From positions 1 through 45,359 of the forward strand of contig JBKBXX010000008.1 of assembly GCA_046313915.1 (NCBI GenBank): DNA of 45,359 nt. The letters are read 5' to 3'. Under the pieces are notes generated by a model. That model did not search any database, was not told the origin of the DNA, and worked only from the letters and a program-made list of their open reading frames with translations. The position numbers and the translations under genes were made by a program. The stretch comes from CAKKQX01 sp046313915. Its GTDB lineage: Bacteria; Pseudomonadota; Gammaproteobacteria; Burkholderiales; SG8-41. This document shows positions 16,256 through 25,698 of this stretch, piece after piece; within the stretch, counting starts at the first letter, position 1, and every line of letters starts with the position of its first letter.

Positions 16256-17491
16256 ATGAGCTTTCAGCAGGGATTGAGCGGACTGAACGCCGCTTCCAAG
16301 AATCTGGACGTGATCGGCAACAACGTCGCCAACGCGAGCACCGTCGGCTACAAGCTGTCGCAGGCGAAATTTGCCGACGTGTTTGCCAACACGCTCAACG
16401 GCTCGGGCGGCACCCAGATCGGCATCGGCACCAAGATCTCGACTGTCGCCCAGCAGTTTTCCCAGGGCAACATCACGGTGACCAATAATCCGCTGGACAT
16501 CGCGATCAACGGCAAGGGGTTCTACCGCCTGAGCAACAACGGTGCGATTTCCTATGCGAGAAACGGCCAGTTCCAGCTCGACAAGAGCGGCTACATCATC
16601 AACGGCGACGGCTTGCGCCTGACCGGCTATGTGGCCAATTCGAGCGGCGTGCTCAATACCGCGGTGCCGCAGGAGCTGCAGATCCCGGCGAGCGACTTGA
16701 GCCCCAATCCGACCAGCAAGGTGGGCGCGGTCATCAACGTCGATTCGCGCGCAACCGCGCTTGCCCCCGCGAGCTTCGATCTGACCGATCCGGCGACCTA
16801 CAACTACTCCACCTCGGTGGCAGTCTACGACAGTCTCGGCAGCTCGCACACGCTGTCGCTGTATTTCGTCAAGGATTCCGGTGTCGCGAGCGGCCTGGCA
16901 TGGCAGGTTTTCGCGGCGAGCGACGGCACGCAGGTCGGTTCCGCCGCGGTGGGCACGCTCACGTTCAATTCCAACGGTGCCATCGACACCACGGCGACGA
17001 CCCTGCCTTTCAGCCTGTCCGTGCCCGTGACCACCGGTGCTACCACGCCGCTGGATTTCAATCTCGATTTTGCCGGTTCCACCCAGTTCGGCAGCGGTTT
17101 CGGTGTCAACGCGCTGTCGCAGGACGGCTATACCTCGGGACGTCTGTCGGGATTTTCGGTCGGTGCCGACGGCATGATCCTCGGGCGCTATACCAATGGC
17201 CAGTCGGGCAGCCTGGGGCAGGTGATCCTCGCGAATTTCACCAATCCGCAGGGGCTGCAGCCGCTGGGCAACAACGGCTGGGCGGAGACGTCTGACTCAG
17301 GTCCGCCGCTGATCGGTGCCCCCGGTTCTGGCAGCCTGGGGGTGTTGCAATCGGCGGCAGTGGAAGATTCGAACGTCGATCTGACCGCGGAACTCGTCAA
17401 CATGATCACCGCGCAGCGGGTATATCAGGCCAACGCCCAGAGCATCAAGACCCAGGACGCGGTGCTGCAGACGCTGGTGAACCTGAGGTAG
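16256..17491 (+). CDS. flgE: Flagellar hook protein FlgE
   Basis: FlgE polymerises to form the hook. The 411-residue product has the N-terminal rod/hook motif LNAASKNLDVIGNNVANASTVGYK, the FlgE/F/G segment NNPLDIAINGKGFYRL, a variable middle domain of about residues 150-320, and the C-terminal VDLTAELVNMITAQRVYQANAQ. AAGGAGC precedes the ATG. Length is near that of enteric FlgE (about 400). Confidence 0.97.
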   Translation: MSFQQGLSGLNAASKNLDVIGNNVANASTVGYKLSQAKFADVFANTLNGSGGTQIGIGTKISTVAQQFSQGNITVTNNPLDIAINGKGFYRLSNNGAISYARNGQFQLDKSGYIINGDGLRLTGYVANSSGVLNTAVPQELQIPASDLSPNPTSKVGAVINVDSRATALAPASFDLTDPATYNYSTSVAVYDSLGSSHTLSLYFVKDSGVASGLAWQVFAASDGTQVGSAAVGTLTFNSNGAIDTTATTLPFSLSVPVTTGATTPLDFNLDFAGSTQFGSGFGVNALSQDGYTSGRLSGFSVGADGMILGRYTNGQSGSLGQVILANFTNPQGLQPLGNNGWAETSDSGPPLIGAPGSGSLGVLQSAAVEDSNVDLTAELVNMITAQRVYQANAQSIKTQDAVLQTLVNLR

Positions 17492-17547
17492 TGACGAATG
17501 CCGGCTCGCGCTCGAATGGTCTTTCCCGATAACCGCGGCGGATTTAC

Positions 17548-18291
17548 ATGGACAAGCTGATCTATGTCGCAATGACCGGAGCGGCGCAGACGCTGAACCA
17601 GCAGGCGACGGTTTCCCACAATCTCGCCAACGTCGGCACCACCGGTTATCGCGCCGAGTTCAACGTGTTCCGCGCGGTGCCGGTCATCGGCACCGCGGCG
17701 CCGACGCGCGCGTTCGTGGTCGATTCCACGGTGGGGGCCAGCTTCGCGCCGGGCCCGATCCAGAAGACCGGCCGCGAGCTCGACATCGCGCTCGAAGGCA
17801 GGGGCTGGATCGCGGTGCAGGCGCCCGGCGGCGGCGAAGCCTATACCCGCAGCGGCAGCCTGCGGGTCAGCGCCAACGGTCTGTTGCAGACGCGGGAAGG
17901 TTTCAATGTCCAGAGCGACGGCGGTCCGATCTCGATTCCGCCGGATACCAATATCGTCATCGCCAAGGACGGCACGATTTCCGCTATCCCCAGCGGCAAC
18001 CGCCCCAACAACGTCCTCAACGTCGGCCGCATCAAGCTCGTCGATCCTCCCGAGTCGCAGCTGGTCAAGGGCGGTGACGGCCTGTTCCGGCTGCGCGGCG
18101 GTGGTGAAGCGCCGGCCGATCCGGCCCTGAAGCTGGTGAGCGGTGCGCTCGAAGGCAGCAACGTCAACGTGGTCGAAGCGATGGTGACCATGATCGCGCT
18201 GGCGCGCCAGTTCGACATGCAGATGAAAATGCTGCAGAACGCCGAAAACAATTCGCGCCAGGCAAGCCAGATACTCAACATGAACCGATAA
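17548..18291 (+). CDS. flgF: Flagellar proximal rod protein FlgF
   Basis: FlgF is a rod subunit. The 247-residue product starts MDKLIYVAMTGAAQTLNQQATVSHNLANVGTTGYRAEF, has RELDIALEGRGWIAVQ in the middle, and ends with EGSNVNVVEAMVTMIALARQFDMQMKML. The order flgE-flgF-flgG and the size agree with the call. No strong ribosome binding site is visible before the ATG, unlike its neighbours. Confidence 0.95.
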   Translation: MDKLIYVAMTGAAQTLNQQATVSHNLANVGTTGYRAEFNVFRAVPVIGTAAPTRAFVVDSTVGASFAPGPIQKTGRELDIALEGRGWIAVQAPGGGEAYTRSGSLRVSANGLLQTREGFNVQSDGGPISIPPDTNIVIAKDGTISAIPSGNRPNNVLNVGRIKLVDPPESQLVKGGDGLFRLRGGGEAPADPALKLVSGALEGSNVNVVEAMVTMIALARQFDMQMKMLQNAENNSRQASQILNMNR

Positions 18292-18303
18292 AGGCACACC
18301 GAC

Positions 18304-19086
18304 ATGATACGTTCACTATGGATTTCCCGCACCGGCCTCGAAGCCCAGCAGCTGCAGATGGATGTCATCGCCAACAATCTGGCGAACGTCAGCACCAACG
18401 GTTTCAAGCGCGCGCGCGCGGTATTCGAGGATCTGCTGTATCAGACCCTGCGCCAGCCCGGCGCCCAGTCCTCACAGCAGACCCAGCTGCCTTCGGGTCT
18501 GATGGTGGGCACCGGCGCACGCCCGGTAGCGACCGAGCGCCTGTTCACGCAGGGCAACCTGATGCAGACCGGCAACAACCGCGATGTCGCGATCCAGGGC
18601 AACGGTTTTTTTCAGGTAGCGCTGCCCGACGGCACCACCGCCTACACGCGCGACGGCTCGTTCCAGACCGACAGCCAGGGCCAGCTGGTGACCGCCAGCG
18701 GGTTTCCGATCCAGCCGGCGATCACCATTCCGCCCAATGCGCAGTCGATCACCATCGGCAAGGACGGCACGGTGACGGTGCTGGTTCCGGGCAATCCGCT
18801 GCCGGTGCAGGTGGGCACCATCCAGCTCGCGGGTTTCATCAACCCGGCGGGCCTGCAAAGCTACGGCGAAAACCTCTACCTGCAATCGGCTTCCAGCGGC
18901 ACGCCGACGCCCAACGCTCCCGGCACCAACGGCCTGGGGACGCTCAACCAGGGTTATGTCGAAACCTCCAACGTCAATGTGGTCGAGGAACTCGTCAGCA
19001 TGATCCAGACCCAGCGCGCCTACGAGATCAATTCGAAAGCGATCCAGACTTCCGACCAGATGCTGCAGAAGCTGGCGCAGCTCTAG
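18304..19086 (+). CDS. flgG: Flagellar distal rod protein FlgG
   Basis: FlgG forms the distal rod. The 260-residue product is of standard length and highly conserved: QLQMDVIANNLANVSTNGFK, TGNNRDVAIQGNGFFQVALPDG, YTRDGSFQTDSQGQLV and the C-terminal ETSNVNVVEELVSMIQTQRAYE. It follows flgF after 12 bases. Confidence 0.98.
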   Translation: MIRSLWISRTGLEAQQLQMDVIANNLANVSTNGFKRARAVFEDLLYQTLRQPGAQSSQQTQLPSGLMVGTGARPVATERLFTQGNLMQTGNNRDVAIQGNGFFQVALPDGTTAYTRDGSFQTDSQGQLVTASGFPIQPAITIPPNAQSITIGKDGTVTVLVPGNPLPVQVGTIQLAGFINPAGLQSYGENLYLQSASSGTPTPNAPGTNGLGTLNQGYVETSNVNVVEELVSMIQTQRAYEINSKAIQTSDQMLQKLAQL

Positions 19087-19128
19087 GATGCCGCGTGAAT
19101 GGTGTGAATCGAAAGCCGGGGAATCGAT

Positions 19129-19827
19129 ATGAGAACCTTGTTGCGCGGTCTTGAACGGCTCGCCGGCGCCGCCTGCCTGGCGCTGGCGGCTTGCGCCACC
19201 ACGCCGCCCACCAGCGTGCATCAGCCGCTGTCGGTGCGGCCGCAGCCGTTGTCGGCTGCACCTGACGGCAACGGCGCGATCTACCAGCCGGTGCTGTACG
19301 CACAGGCGGGAACGCGCTACATGCCGCTGTTCGAAGACCGGCGCGCGCGCAACGTGGGCGACACGCTGGTCGTTGCCATCAACGAAAAGATCAACGCCAG
19401 CAAGAAATCCAACACCAACACCAACCGCAACAGCAGTTCCAGCTTCTCCGTTCCCACGGTGTTCGGGCTGCCCGGGAAAAGCCTGCAGGGCGCGGAACTG
19501 GCGGCGAATTCCTCCACCAGTTTCGACGGCAAGGGCGAGAGCGCGAGCGCCAACGATTTCACCGGCACCATCACCGTGACGGTGATCGAAATCCTGCCCA
19601 ACGGCAACATGGTGGTGAGTGGCGAAAAACAGCTCGGCATCAACCAGGGCTCCGAATACATCCGCTTCTCCGGCGTGGTCAATCCCACCACCATCGTCGC
19701 GGGCAATACCGTGTCTTCGACCCAAGTGGCCAATGCGCGCATCGAATACCGCGCCGACGGCGCCATCGACAGCGCCCAGGTCATGGGCTGGCTCACGCGG
19801 TTTTTCATGTCGTTCCTGCCGTTCTGA
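19129..19827 (+). CDS. flgH: Flagellar L-ring lipoprotein FlgH
   Basis: FlgH forms the outer-membrane L-ring. The 232-residue product has a lipoprotein signal with lipobox LAAC and lipidated C22, then the conserved PLFEDRRARNVGDTLVVAINEKINASKKSNT, ANDFTGTITVTVIEILPNGN and VSGEKQLGINQGSEYIRFSGVV. Its presence shows a Gram-negative envelope. flgI follows after 11 bases. Confidence 0.97.
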   Translation: MRTLLRGLERLAGAACLALAACATTPPTSVHQPLSVRPQPLSAAPDGNGAIYQPVLYAQAGTRYMPLFEDRRARNVGDTLVVAINEKINASKKSNTNTNRNSSSSFSVPTVFGLPGKSLQGAELAANSSTSFDGKGESASANDFTGTITVTVIEILPNGNMVVSGEKQLGINQGSEYIRFSGVVNPTTIVAGNTVSSTQVANARIEYRADGAIDSAQVMGWLTRFFMSFLPF

Positions 19828-19838
19828 GGCACAAGTTG

Positions 19839-20969
19839 ATGATTTTAAATAGGTTTTTATATAGCCTTGCCGTCTGCGCCGCAGCGGCGTCGGTTTTTTT
19901 TCCTGCGGCGTCGGCCAACGCCGAACGCATCAAGGATCTGGTGACGATCCAGGGCGTGCGCAGCAACCAGCTGATCGGTTACGGCATCGTGGTGGGGCTG
20001 GACGGCAGCGGCGACCAGACCACCCAGACGCCGTTCACGGTGCAGAGCCTGACCAACATGCTGGGACAGCTCGGCGTCAACCTGCCGCCCGGCACCAGCT
20101 TGCAGCTGCGTAACGTCGCCGCGGTGATGGTGACCGCGACGCTGCCGCCTTTCGCCAAACCCGGCCAGGCGATCGACGTCACCGTGTCGTCGATGGGCAA
20201 CGCCAAGAGCCTGCGCGGCGGCACGCTGCTGATGACGCCGCTGAAAGGCGCCGACGGCGCGGTCTATGCCATGGCCCAAGGCAACATCCTGGTGGGCGGC
20301 GCCGGCGCGTCTTCCGCGAGCGGCAGCAGCAGCGTGCAGGTCAATCATCTGAGCGTCGGACGCATCACCGCCGGCGCGACCGTCGAACGCGCGGTGGCTA
20401 CGCCGCTGGGGCAGGGCGAATTCATCAATCTGGAGCTCAACACTACCGATTTCACGACGACGCGGCGTATCGTCGATGCAATCAATACCCATGTGGCCGA
20501 AGGCACCGCGACCGCGCTCGACGGCCGCGTGATCCAGGTGCGCGCGCCAACGAGCAGCGACCAGCGCGTGGCGTTTCTCGCCCAGGTCGAGAACCTCGAA
20601 ATCCGGCCGGCGCAATCGATGGCCAAGGTGATCATCAACGCGCGCACCGGCTCGGTGGTGATGAACCAGTCGGTGACGCTCGAAACCGTGGCGGTGGCTC
20701 ATGGCAATCTGTCGGTGATCGTCAGCAGCGAACCGGTGATCAGCCAGCCGGGCCCGTTTGCGCCGCTGGGACAGACCGTGCAGGCCGAACGCTCGAACGT
20801 GGAAATCCGCGCCGACAAAGGCGGGCTGGTGATGCTGCAGAGCAGCGTGTCGCTGGGCGAGGTGGTGAAGGCGCTCAACGTGATCGGCGCGACCCCTCAG
20901 GACCTGCTGGCGATCCTGCAAGCGATGAAAGCGGCGGGCGCACTGCGCGCCGATCTGGAAATCATCTGA
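19839..20969 (+). CDS. flgI: Flagellar P-ring protein FlgI
   Basis: FlgI forms the periplasmic P-ring around the rod. The 376-residue product has a signal peptide (SLAVCAAAASVFFPAASANA, mature start near ERIKDLVTIQG) and the family stretches NQLIGYGIVVGLDGSGDQT, LRNVAAVMVTATLPPFAKPGQ, NARTGSVVMN and ALNVIGATPQDLLAILQAMKAAGAL. The ATG at 19839 is preferred to a TTG one codon earlier, with GAGG upstream. Confidence 0.97.
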   Translation: MILNRFLYSLAVCAAAASVFFPAASANAERIKDLVTIQGVRSNQLIGYGIVVGLDGSGDQTTQTPFTVQSLTNMLGQLGVNLPPGTSLQLRNVAAVMVTATLPPFAKPGQAIDVTVSSMGNAKSLRGGTLLMTPLKGADGAVYAMAQGNILVGGAGASSASGSSSVQVNHLSVGRITAGATVERAVATPLGQGEFINLELNTTDFTTTRRIVDAINTHVAEGTATALDGRVIQVRAPTSSDQRVAFLAQVENLEIRPAQSMAKVIINARTGSVVMNQSVTLETVAVAHGNLSVIVSSEPVISQPGPFAPLGQTVQAERSNVEIRADKGGLVMLQSSVSLGEVVKALNVIGATPQDLLAILQAMKAAGALRADLEII

Positions 20970-20986
20970 CGGGCGGTTACTTACCC

Positions 20987-21901
20987 ATGGCGATCGGTTC
21001 CCCCGAAATCAGCGCGAGACTCGCTTTTGACACCCAGGGCGTGGACGCGCTGCGCGCGCAGGCGCAACGCGATCCCGACCGTGCGCTGAAATCGGCCGCG
21101 CGGCAGTTCGAAGCACTGTTCATGAACATGCTGTTGAAGAGCATGCGCGAGGCGAGTGCCCAGGACGGCATGTTCGACAACGACCAGACGCGGCTTTATA
21201 CCTCGCTGCTCGACCAGCAGCTGTCACAAAGTCTGTCCAAACAAGGCGGCATCGGTCTTGCCGACATCATGATCAGGCAGCTCACGCGGCTTTCCGCAGC
21301 CAATGCGACCGAGGCGCAGGCGCGAACCGAGGCAGCCGGCGGCCTGCCGGAAGGCGGTGCGCAGACGGCGCCGCCCGCGGCCGGCGCCGTCGCACCGCAG
21401 AAGCCGGGCGAGGCTGGTGCCGGCACCCCGGCTGCGATCCGGGATTTCATGGCGAGACATTGGGAAAGCGCGCGCGCGGCGAGCGAGGCCACCGGCGTGC
21501 CGGCACGTTTCCTGCTGGCACAGGCAGCGCTGGAATCGGGGTGGGGACGCCAGGAAATCAGGGGTGCCGACGGCGCTGCCAGTTTCAATCTGTTCGGCAT
21601 CAAGGCCGGGCGCAATTGGTCGGGCCGGGTGGTGGAGACCCTAACCACCGAGTATAGCGGCGGCGTGGCGAGCAAAACGACCGAGCGTTTCCGCGCCTAC
21701 GGCTCGTACGCCGAGAGCTTCCGCGATTACGCCAATCTGCTGCTTGGCAATCCCCGCTACTCGCAGGTGCTCGCGCAACAGGATGCGGCCGGCTTCGCGC
21801 GCGGACTGCAACGCGCGGGTTACGCGACCGATCCTCGCTATGCCGAAAAATTAACAAATATAATCAATGGCATAGAATCAAGATTTGGCGCGATCGGTTA
21901 A
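20987..21901 (+). CDS. flgJ: Rod cap and peptidoglycan hydrolase FlgJ
   Basis: FlgJ caps the growing rod and opens the peptidoglycan for it. The 304-residue product has the N-terminal rod-binding domain (AARQFEALFMNMLLKSMREAS, residues 35-55) and, after an Ala/Pro/Gly linker (110-150), a glycoside-hydrolase family 73 domain. That domain carries the catalytic glutamate E183 in AALESGWG, then NLFGIKAGRNW and FRAYGSYAESFRDYANLL. Both domains are present, as in gamma- and betaproteobacteria. It closes the flgB operon; a sigma-28-like site follows it. Confidence 0.96.
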   Translation: MAIGSPEISARLAFDTQGVDALRAQAQRDPDRALKSAARQFEALFMNMLLKSMREASAQDGMFDNDQTRLYTSLLDQQLSQSLSKQGGIGLADIMIRQLTRLSAANATEAQARTEAAGGLPEGGAQTAPPAAGAVAPQKPGEAGAGTPAAIRDFMARHWESARAASEATGVPARFLLAQAALESGWGRQEIRGADGAASFNLFGIKAGRNWSGRVVETLTTEYSGGVASKTTERFRAYGSYAESFRDYANLLLGNPRYSQVLAQQDAAGFARGLQRAGYATDPRYAEKLTNIINGIESRFGAIG

Positions 21902-21926
21902 GGTGCGGCACAGACGCTGCCGTTAT
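21899..21926 (+). promoter_or_regulatory. Sigma-28 (FliA) promoter candidate of flgKL
   Basis: TAAG at 21899-21902 and GCCGTTAT at 21919-21926, the same -10 octamer as before cheY. The spacing is one base longer than the consensus, and the -35 box overlaps the flgJ stop. It is 26 bases upstream of flgK. Class-3 expression of flgKL is known in enterics. Confidence 0.52.
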
Positions 21927-21952
21927 AGAGACAAAACGGGACGAGAGCTTCG

Positions 21953-24469
21953 ATGGCGAATGGCATCTTTGGCGTAGGCCTGAGCGGACTCAACGCGGCG
22001 CAGCTCGCGCTGCTCACTGCGGGTCACAACATCAGCAACGCCGCCACCCCCGGCTACACCCGCCAGCAGACCGTCCAGGTGAGCAGCATTCCGCAATTGA
22101 CCGGTGCCGGCTTCATCGGCAAAGGCGTGCAGGTCGCCACGATCAAGCGCATCTACGACGAGTTCCTGACGCGCCAGGTGGCCCAGGCGCAGACGCAGGC
22201 GAGCCAGCTCGATGCCTATTACGCCCAGATCAAGCAGATCGACAACATCCTGGGCGATCCCAGTTCCGGACTGTCCCCCGCGCTGCAGGGATTTTTTTCG
22301 GGGGTGGACGACGTTGCCGCCAATCCATCTGCGGTGCCCTCGCGCCAGGCGCTATTGAGCAGCGCGCAGTCGCTGGTGTCGCGTTTTCGCGCGCTCGATC
22401 AACGTTTCGCGGAAATCCGCAGCGGCATCAACAGCCAGATCGTGAGCAGCATAGCGGCGATCAACTCCCTCGCGCAGCAGGTCGCCGGCCTCAATCACAC
22501 CATCATGGTTGCCGAGAGTGCGAGCGGCGTCCAGCAGGCCAACGATCTGCGCGACCAGCGGGAACAGCTGGTGGCGGAACTCAACAAGGAAGTCGCCGCC
22601 ACCGTGGTCAAGCAGGGCGACGGCAGCTACAACGTTTTCATCGGCAACGGCCAGGCACTGGTGGTGGGGAACAATGCACTGAAGCTCGCCGCGACCGCTT
22701 CGCCCGCCGACCCGTCACGCATGATGATCGGCTATGCTTCCAGCGGCGGCACGGTCCTGGTCCCCGAAGCGAGCCTGAGCGGCGGCAGCCTCGGCGGATA
22801 CCTGGCATTCCGCAACGAGACGCTCGACGCCGCCCAGAACGCGCTGGGACGCATCGCCATCGGTCTTGCGCAGACTTTCAACGACCAGCATCGGCTGGGG
22901 CAGGATCTGGATGGTGCGCTGGGTGGCGATTTTTTCAAGGTGCCGGTGCCGAAAGTCGTCGCCAACAGCGGTAACAATCCGGCGCACGGCGTCGCCGCCA
23001 GCATCACCAGCGTCGGCGCCCTGACCGCCAGCGATTACAGCTTCGGCTTTGACGGCACCAACTACACGCTGACCCGTCTTGCCGACGGAACGAAAACGAG
23101 CACCGCGACCGCGCCTTCTGCCGCTGCGCCGCTGGTTTTCGACGGCATCAGCGTCAGCATTTCGTCCGGACCGCTCGCCGCTGGCGAAAGTTTTCTGATC
23201 CAGCCCACGCGCAACGGCGCGCGCGATCTTGCCGTGGCGATCAGCGATACCTCGAAAGTGGCGGCCGCCGCGCCGCTCCGCACCGCGGCGGCGCTGGGCA
23301 ATGCCGGCACGGCCCAGATCGGCGCGGGCGCGGTCAACGGCTTCAACGACAAAGTGGTGATCAGCTTCACCAGCGGCACGGCTTTTGACGTGGTGGACAG
23401 CACGACAGGCGCGGTGCTGGCGAAAAACATGGCTTATGTCTCGGGCGGTACCATCAGCTTCAACGGCTGGACGACCCAGATCAGCGGTGCTCCCGTGGCG
23501 GGGGACACCTTCAGCATCGACCGGCTGCTCGCCTCCACCACTTCGGGCACCGCCACCATCGCCAATGCGTCACCCAATTCGCCTTCACCGGTGGACTCTT
23601 TCCTGACCAATGGCGTGAGGGTGGTTTTCGACAGCGCCACGACTTTCCATCTCGAAGGCACGACCAACAACATCAGCGGCGGCAGCTCGATCACCGGCGG
23701 CACGTTTGCGCCGCCGATCGGCACGCTTGCCGACGGCGCCAATGCCGGCATCACGGTGACGGGCGCGGCGGCCGCCATAGGCAGCGGCGGGGTGGGGGCT
23801 TATACCTCGAGCGGCGTAAAAACGACCGTGAGCGGTGGCACCATCGCCGGCGTCGGCTCCGGCACCATCACGATCAGCGGCGCGACCCTGACGGTGGAAG
23901 GGGGTTCCTATTACGGTTCGACGACCTTCAAGGGAATGGACATCACCATCGACGAGGCGAGCGGCGCCATCACCATCCCTGCCGCGGGCGGCGGCGCGAC
24001 GGCGTCCACCTTCCACGCGCGCCCCGCGACCGCAATCGCCTACGACAACACCGTTTCCAATCCGCTTTCGGTGAACGGCTGGAGCGCGGCGATCAGCGGC
24101 AATGCCGTTGCCGGCGATGTCTTTACCATAGGTGCCAACAGCGGCGGCATTTCGGATAATCGCAATGCCTTGCTGCTGGCGGCGCTGCGCGACAGCAAGC
24201 CGTTGCTGGGCGGCAGCGCGACCTATCAGGCGGCTTACGGCCAGCTCGTCAGCAGCGTGGGCAACAAATCGCGCGAACTGGACGTGACGAGCAAGGCCCA
24301 GGCCAACCTCGTGGCCCAGACCGAGCAGGCGCTGCAGGCGCTGTCCGGCGTCAATATCGACGAAGAGGCGGCGAATCTGCTGCGCTATCAGCAGATCTAC
24401 CAGGCGGCGGGCAAGCTGATGCAGATCGCGGACAGCCTGTTCGGCACCGTGCTGGATCTCGGCAGATAA
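21953..24469 (+). CDS. flgK: Hook-filament junction protein FlgK (HAP1), enlarged
   Basis: FlgK joins hook and filament. The ends are canonical: N-terminal GLSGLNAAQLALLTAGHNISNAATPGYTRQ and C-terminal GVNIDEEAANLLRYQQIYQAAGKLMQIAD. At 838 residues it is about 290 longer than E. coli FlgK (547). The extra sequence is in the surface part, about residues 330-740. It holds three related modules near 397, 502 and 706, each with FNGW- or FDGI-like starts, a short strand, then AGDxFxI (AGESFLI, AGDTFSI, AGDVFTI). A Gly/Ser/Thr-rich stretch lies at about 570-670. FlgL has one copy of the same module. Export via FlgN is expected. Confidence 0.94.
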   Translation: MANGIFGVGLSGLNAAQLALLTAGHNISNAATPGYTRQQTVQVSSIPQLTGAGFIGKGVQVATIKRIYDEFLTRQVAQAQTQASQLDAYYAQIKQIDNILGDPSSGLSPALQGFFSGVDDVAANPSAVPSRQALLSSAQSLVSRFRALDQRFAEIRSGINSQIVSSIAAINSLAQQVAGLNHTIMVAESASGVQQANDLRDQREQLVAELNKEVAATVVKQGDGSYNVFIGNGQALVVGNNALKLAATASPADPSRMMIGYASSGGTVLVPEASLSGGSLGGYLAFRNETLDAAQNALGRIAIGLAQTFNDQHRLGQDLDGALGGDFFKVPVPKVVANSGNNPAHGVAASITSVGALTASDYSFGFDGTNYTLTRLADGTKTSTATAPSAAAPLVFDGISVSISSGPLAAGESFLIQPTRNGARDLAVAISDTSKVAAAAPLRTAAALGNAGTAQIGAGAVNGFNDKVVISFTSGTAFDVVDSTTGAVLAKNMAYVSGGTISFNGWTTQISGAPVAGDTFSIDRLLASTTSGTATIANASPNSPSPVDSFLTNGVRVVFDSATTFHLEGTTNNISGGSSITGGTFAPPIGTLADGANAGITVTGAAAAIGSGGVGAYTSSGVKTTVSGGTIAGVGSGTITISGATLTVEGGSYYGSTTFKGMDITIDEASGAITIPAAGGGATASTFHARPATAIAYDNTVSNPLSVNGWSAAISGNAVAGDVFTIGANSGGISDNRNALLLAALRDSKPLLGGSATYQAAYGQLVSSVGNKSRELDVTSKAQANLVAQTEQALQALSGVNIDEEAANLLRYQQIYQAAGKLMQIADSLFGTVLDLGR

Positions 24470-24479
24470 AGGCAACCTC

Positions 24480-25688
24480 ATGCGCATCAGCACCAACACG
24501 GTCTACGACAAAAGCATCAGCACCCTGCAGCAGCAGCTCGCCGATTTGCTCAAAACCCAGCAGCAGGTGGCCACCGGCCGCCGCGTGGTGACGCCTTCGG
24601 ACGATCCGGTGGCGGCGGCGCGCGCGCTCGACGTGTCGCAGGCGGCGGCGGTCAACACCCAGTATTCCGTCAATCGCAAAAGCGCCCAGAGCAGCCTGGG
24701 CCTGGAAGAAAGCGTGCTGCAAAGCCTTACCCTGCTGATCCAGGACGTGCGCACCACCGCCGTCAATGCCGGCAACCCCGTCTTGTCGGACAGCGATCGC
24801 GCGGCACTTGCCGCCGAATTGCGCAACCGTTTCGATCATCTCGTCGGGCTCGCCAACAGCGCCGACGGTTCGGGCCTGTATCTGTTTTCGGGTTACCAGG
24901 GCACCACCCGGCCGTTCACGCCGACCGCGACCGGCGCCCAGTACGACGGCGACCAGGGGCAGCGCCTGGTGCAGATCGGGCCGTCGCGCCAGGTGGCCAT
25001 CAGCGATTCGGGAAGTGACATTTTCGAGCGCATCAGGAACGGCAACGGGGTGTTCGTCACTGCGGCGAACGCGACCAACGCCGGCACCGGCGTGATCAGC
25101 GGCGGCGCGGTGAGCGATTCGACGCTGCTCACCGGGCACGGCTACCGTATCGATTTTTCCGTCGCCGGCGGGGTGACGACCTACGACGTCATCGACACGA
25201 CGACGTCGACCACCTTGTCGACGGGCAACCCCTTTACCAGCGGCAACGCCGTCGCTTTCGACGGCATCCAGTTCGATATCCAGGGCGCTCCCGCCAGCGG
25301 CGACCGCTTCACGATCGCGCCGAGCGGCAACCAGAGCCTGTTCGTGACCTTGAAAAAACTGATCGCGTCGGTCGAGGCGCCGGCCGGCGATGCGGCCGGT
25401 CGCGCCCGCCTTGCCAACGGCGTGGCCGCGGCTTTGCGGGACCTCGATCACGCGCTCGACAACGTGCTGCGGGTGCGCGCCGACCTCGGTTCGCGCCTGC
25501 AGGAAATCGATGCCCTCGAAAGCCTCGGCGATGACATGGCGCTGCAATACCAGCAGACGCTGTCGCAGCTGCAGGACGTCGATTATTCGCGCGCGGTTTC
25601 CGATCTGACACGGCAGCAGAGCTACCTCGAGGCGGCGCAGAAATCATTCCTCAAGGTGACCGGCATGTCGTTGTTCGATTTTTTATAA
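24480..25688 (+). CDS. flgL: Hook-filament junction protein FlgL (HAP3)
   Basis: FlgL lies between FlgK and the filament and is related to flagellin. The 402-residue product has the N-terminal helix MRISTNTVYDKSISTLQQQ and VATGRRVVTPSDDPVAAARA, and the C-terminal coil SYLEAAQKSFLKVTGMSLFDFL. It is longer than E. coli FlgL (317). The added middle part (about 190-300) includes a module, near 260-283, with AFDGIQFDI and SGDRFTI that resembles the repeats in FlgK. It follows flgK after 10 bases. Confidence 0.94.
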   Translation: MRISTNTVYDKSISTLQQQLADLLKTQQQVATGRRVVTPSDDPVAAARALDVSQAAAVNTQYSVNRKSAQSSLGLEESVLQSLTLLIQDVRTTAVNAGNPVLSDSDRAALAAELRNRFDHLVGLANSADGSGLYLFSGYQGTTRPFTPTATGAQYDGDQGQRLVQIGPSRQVAISDSGSDIFERIRNGNGVFVTAANATNAGTGVISGGAVSDSTLLTGHGYRIDFSVAGGVTTYDVIDTTTSTTLSTGNPFTSGNAVAFDGIQFDIQGAPASGDRFTIAPSGNQSLFVTLKKLIASVEAPAGDAAGRARLANGVAAALRDLDHALDNVLRVRADLGSRLQEIDALESLGDDMALQYQQTLSQLQDVDYSRAVSDLTRQQSYLEAAQKSFLKVTGMSLFDFL

Positions 25689-25698
25689 GTAATTGTTT

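Noticed and set aside
18472..19725. 417-codon minus-strand open frame opposite flgG and flgH
   Set aside because: Shadow frame with no recognisable domains; both plus-strand genes are full-length and conserved.
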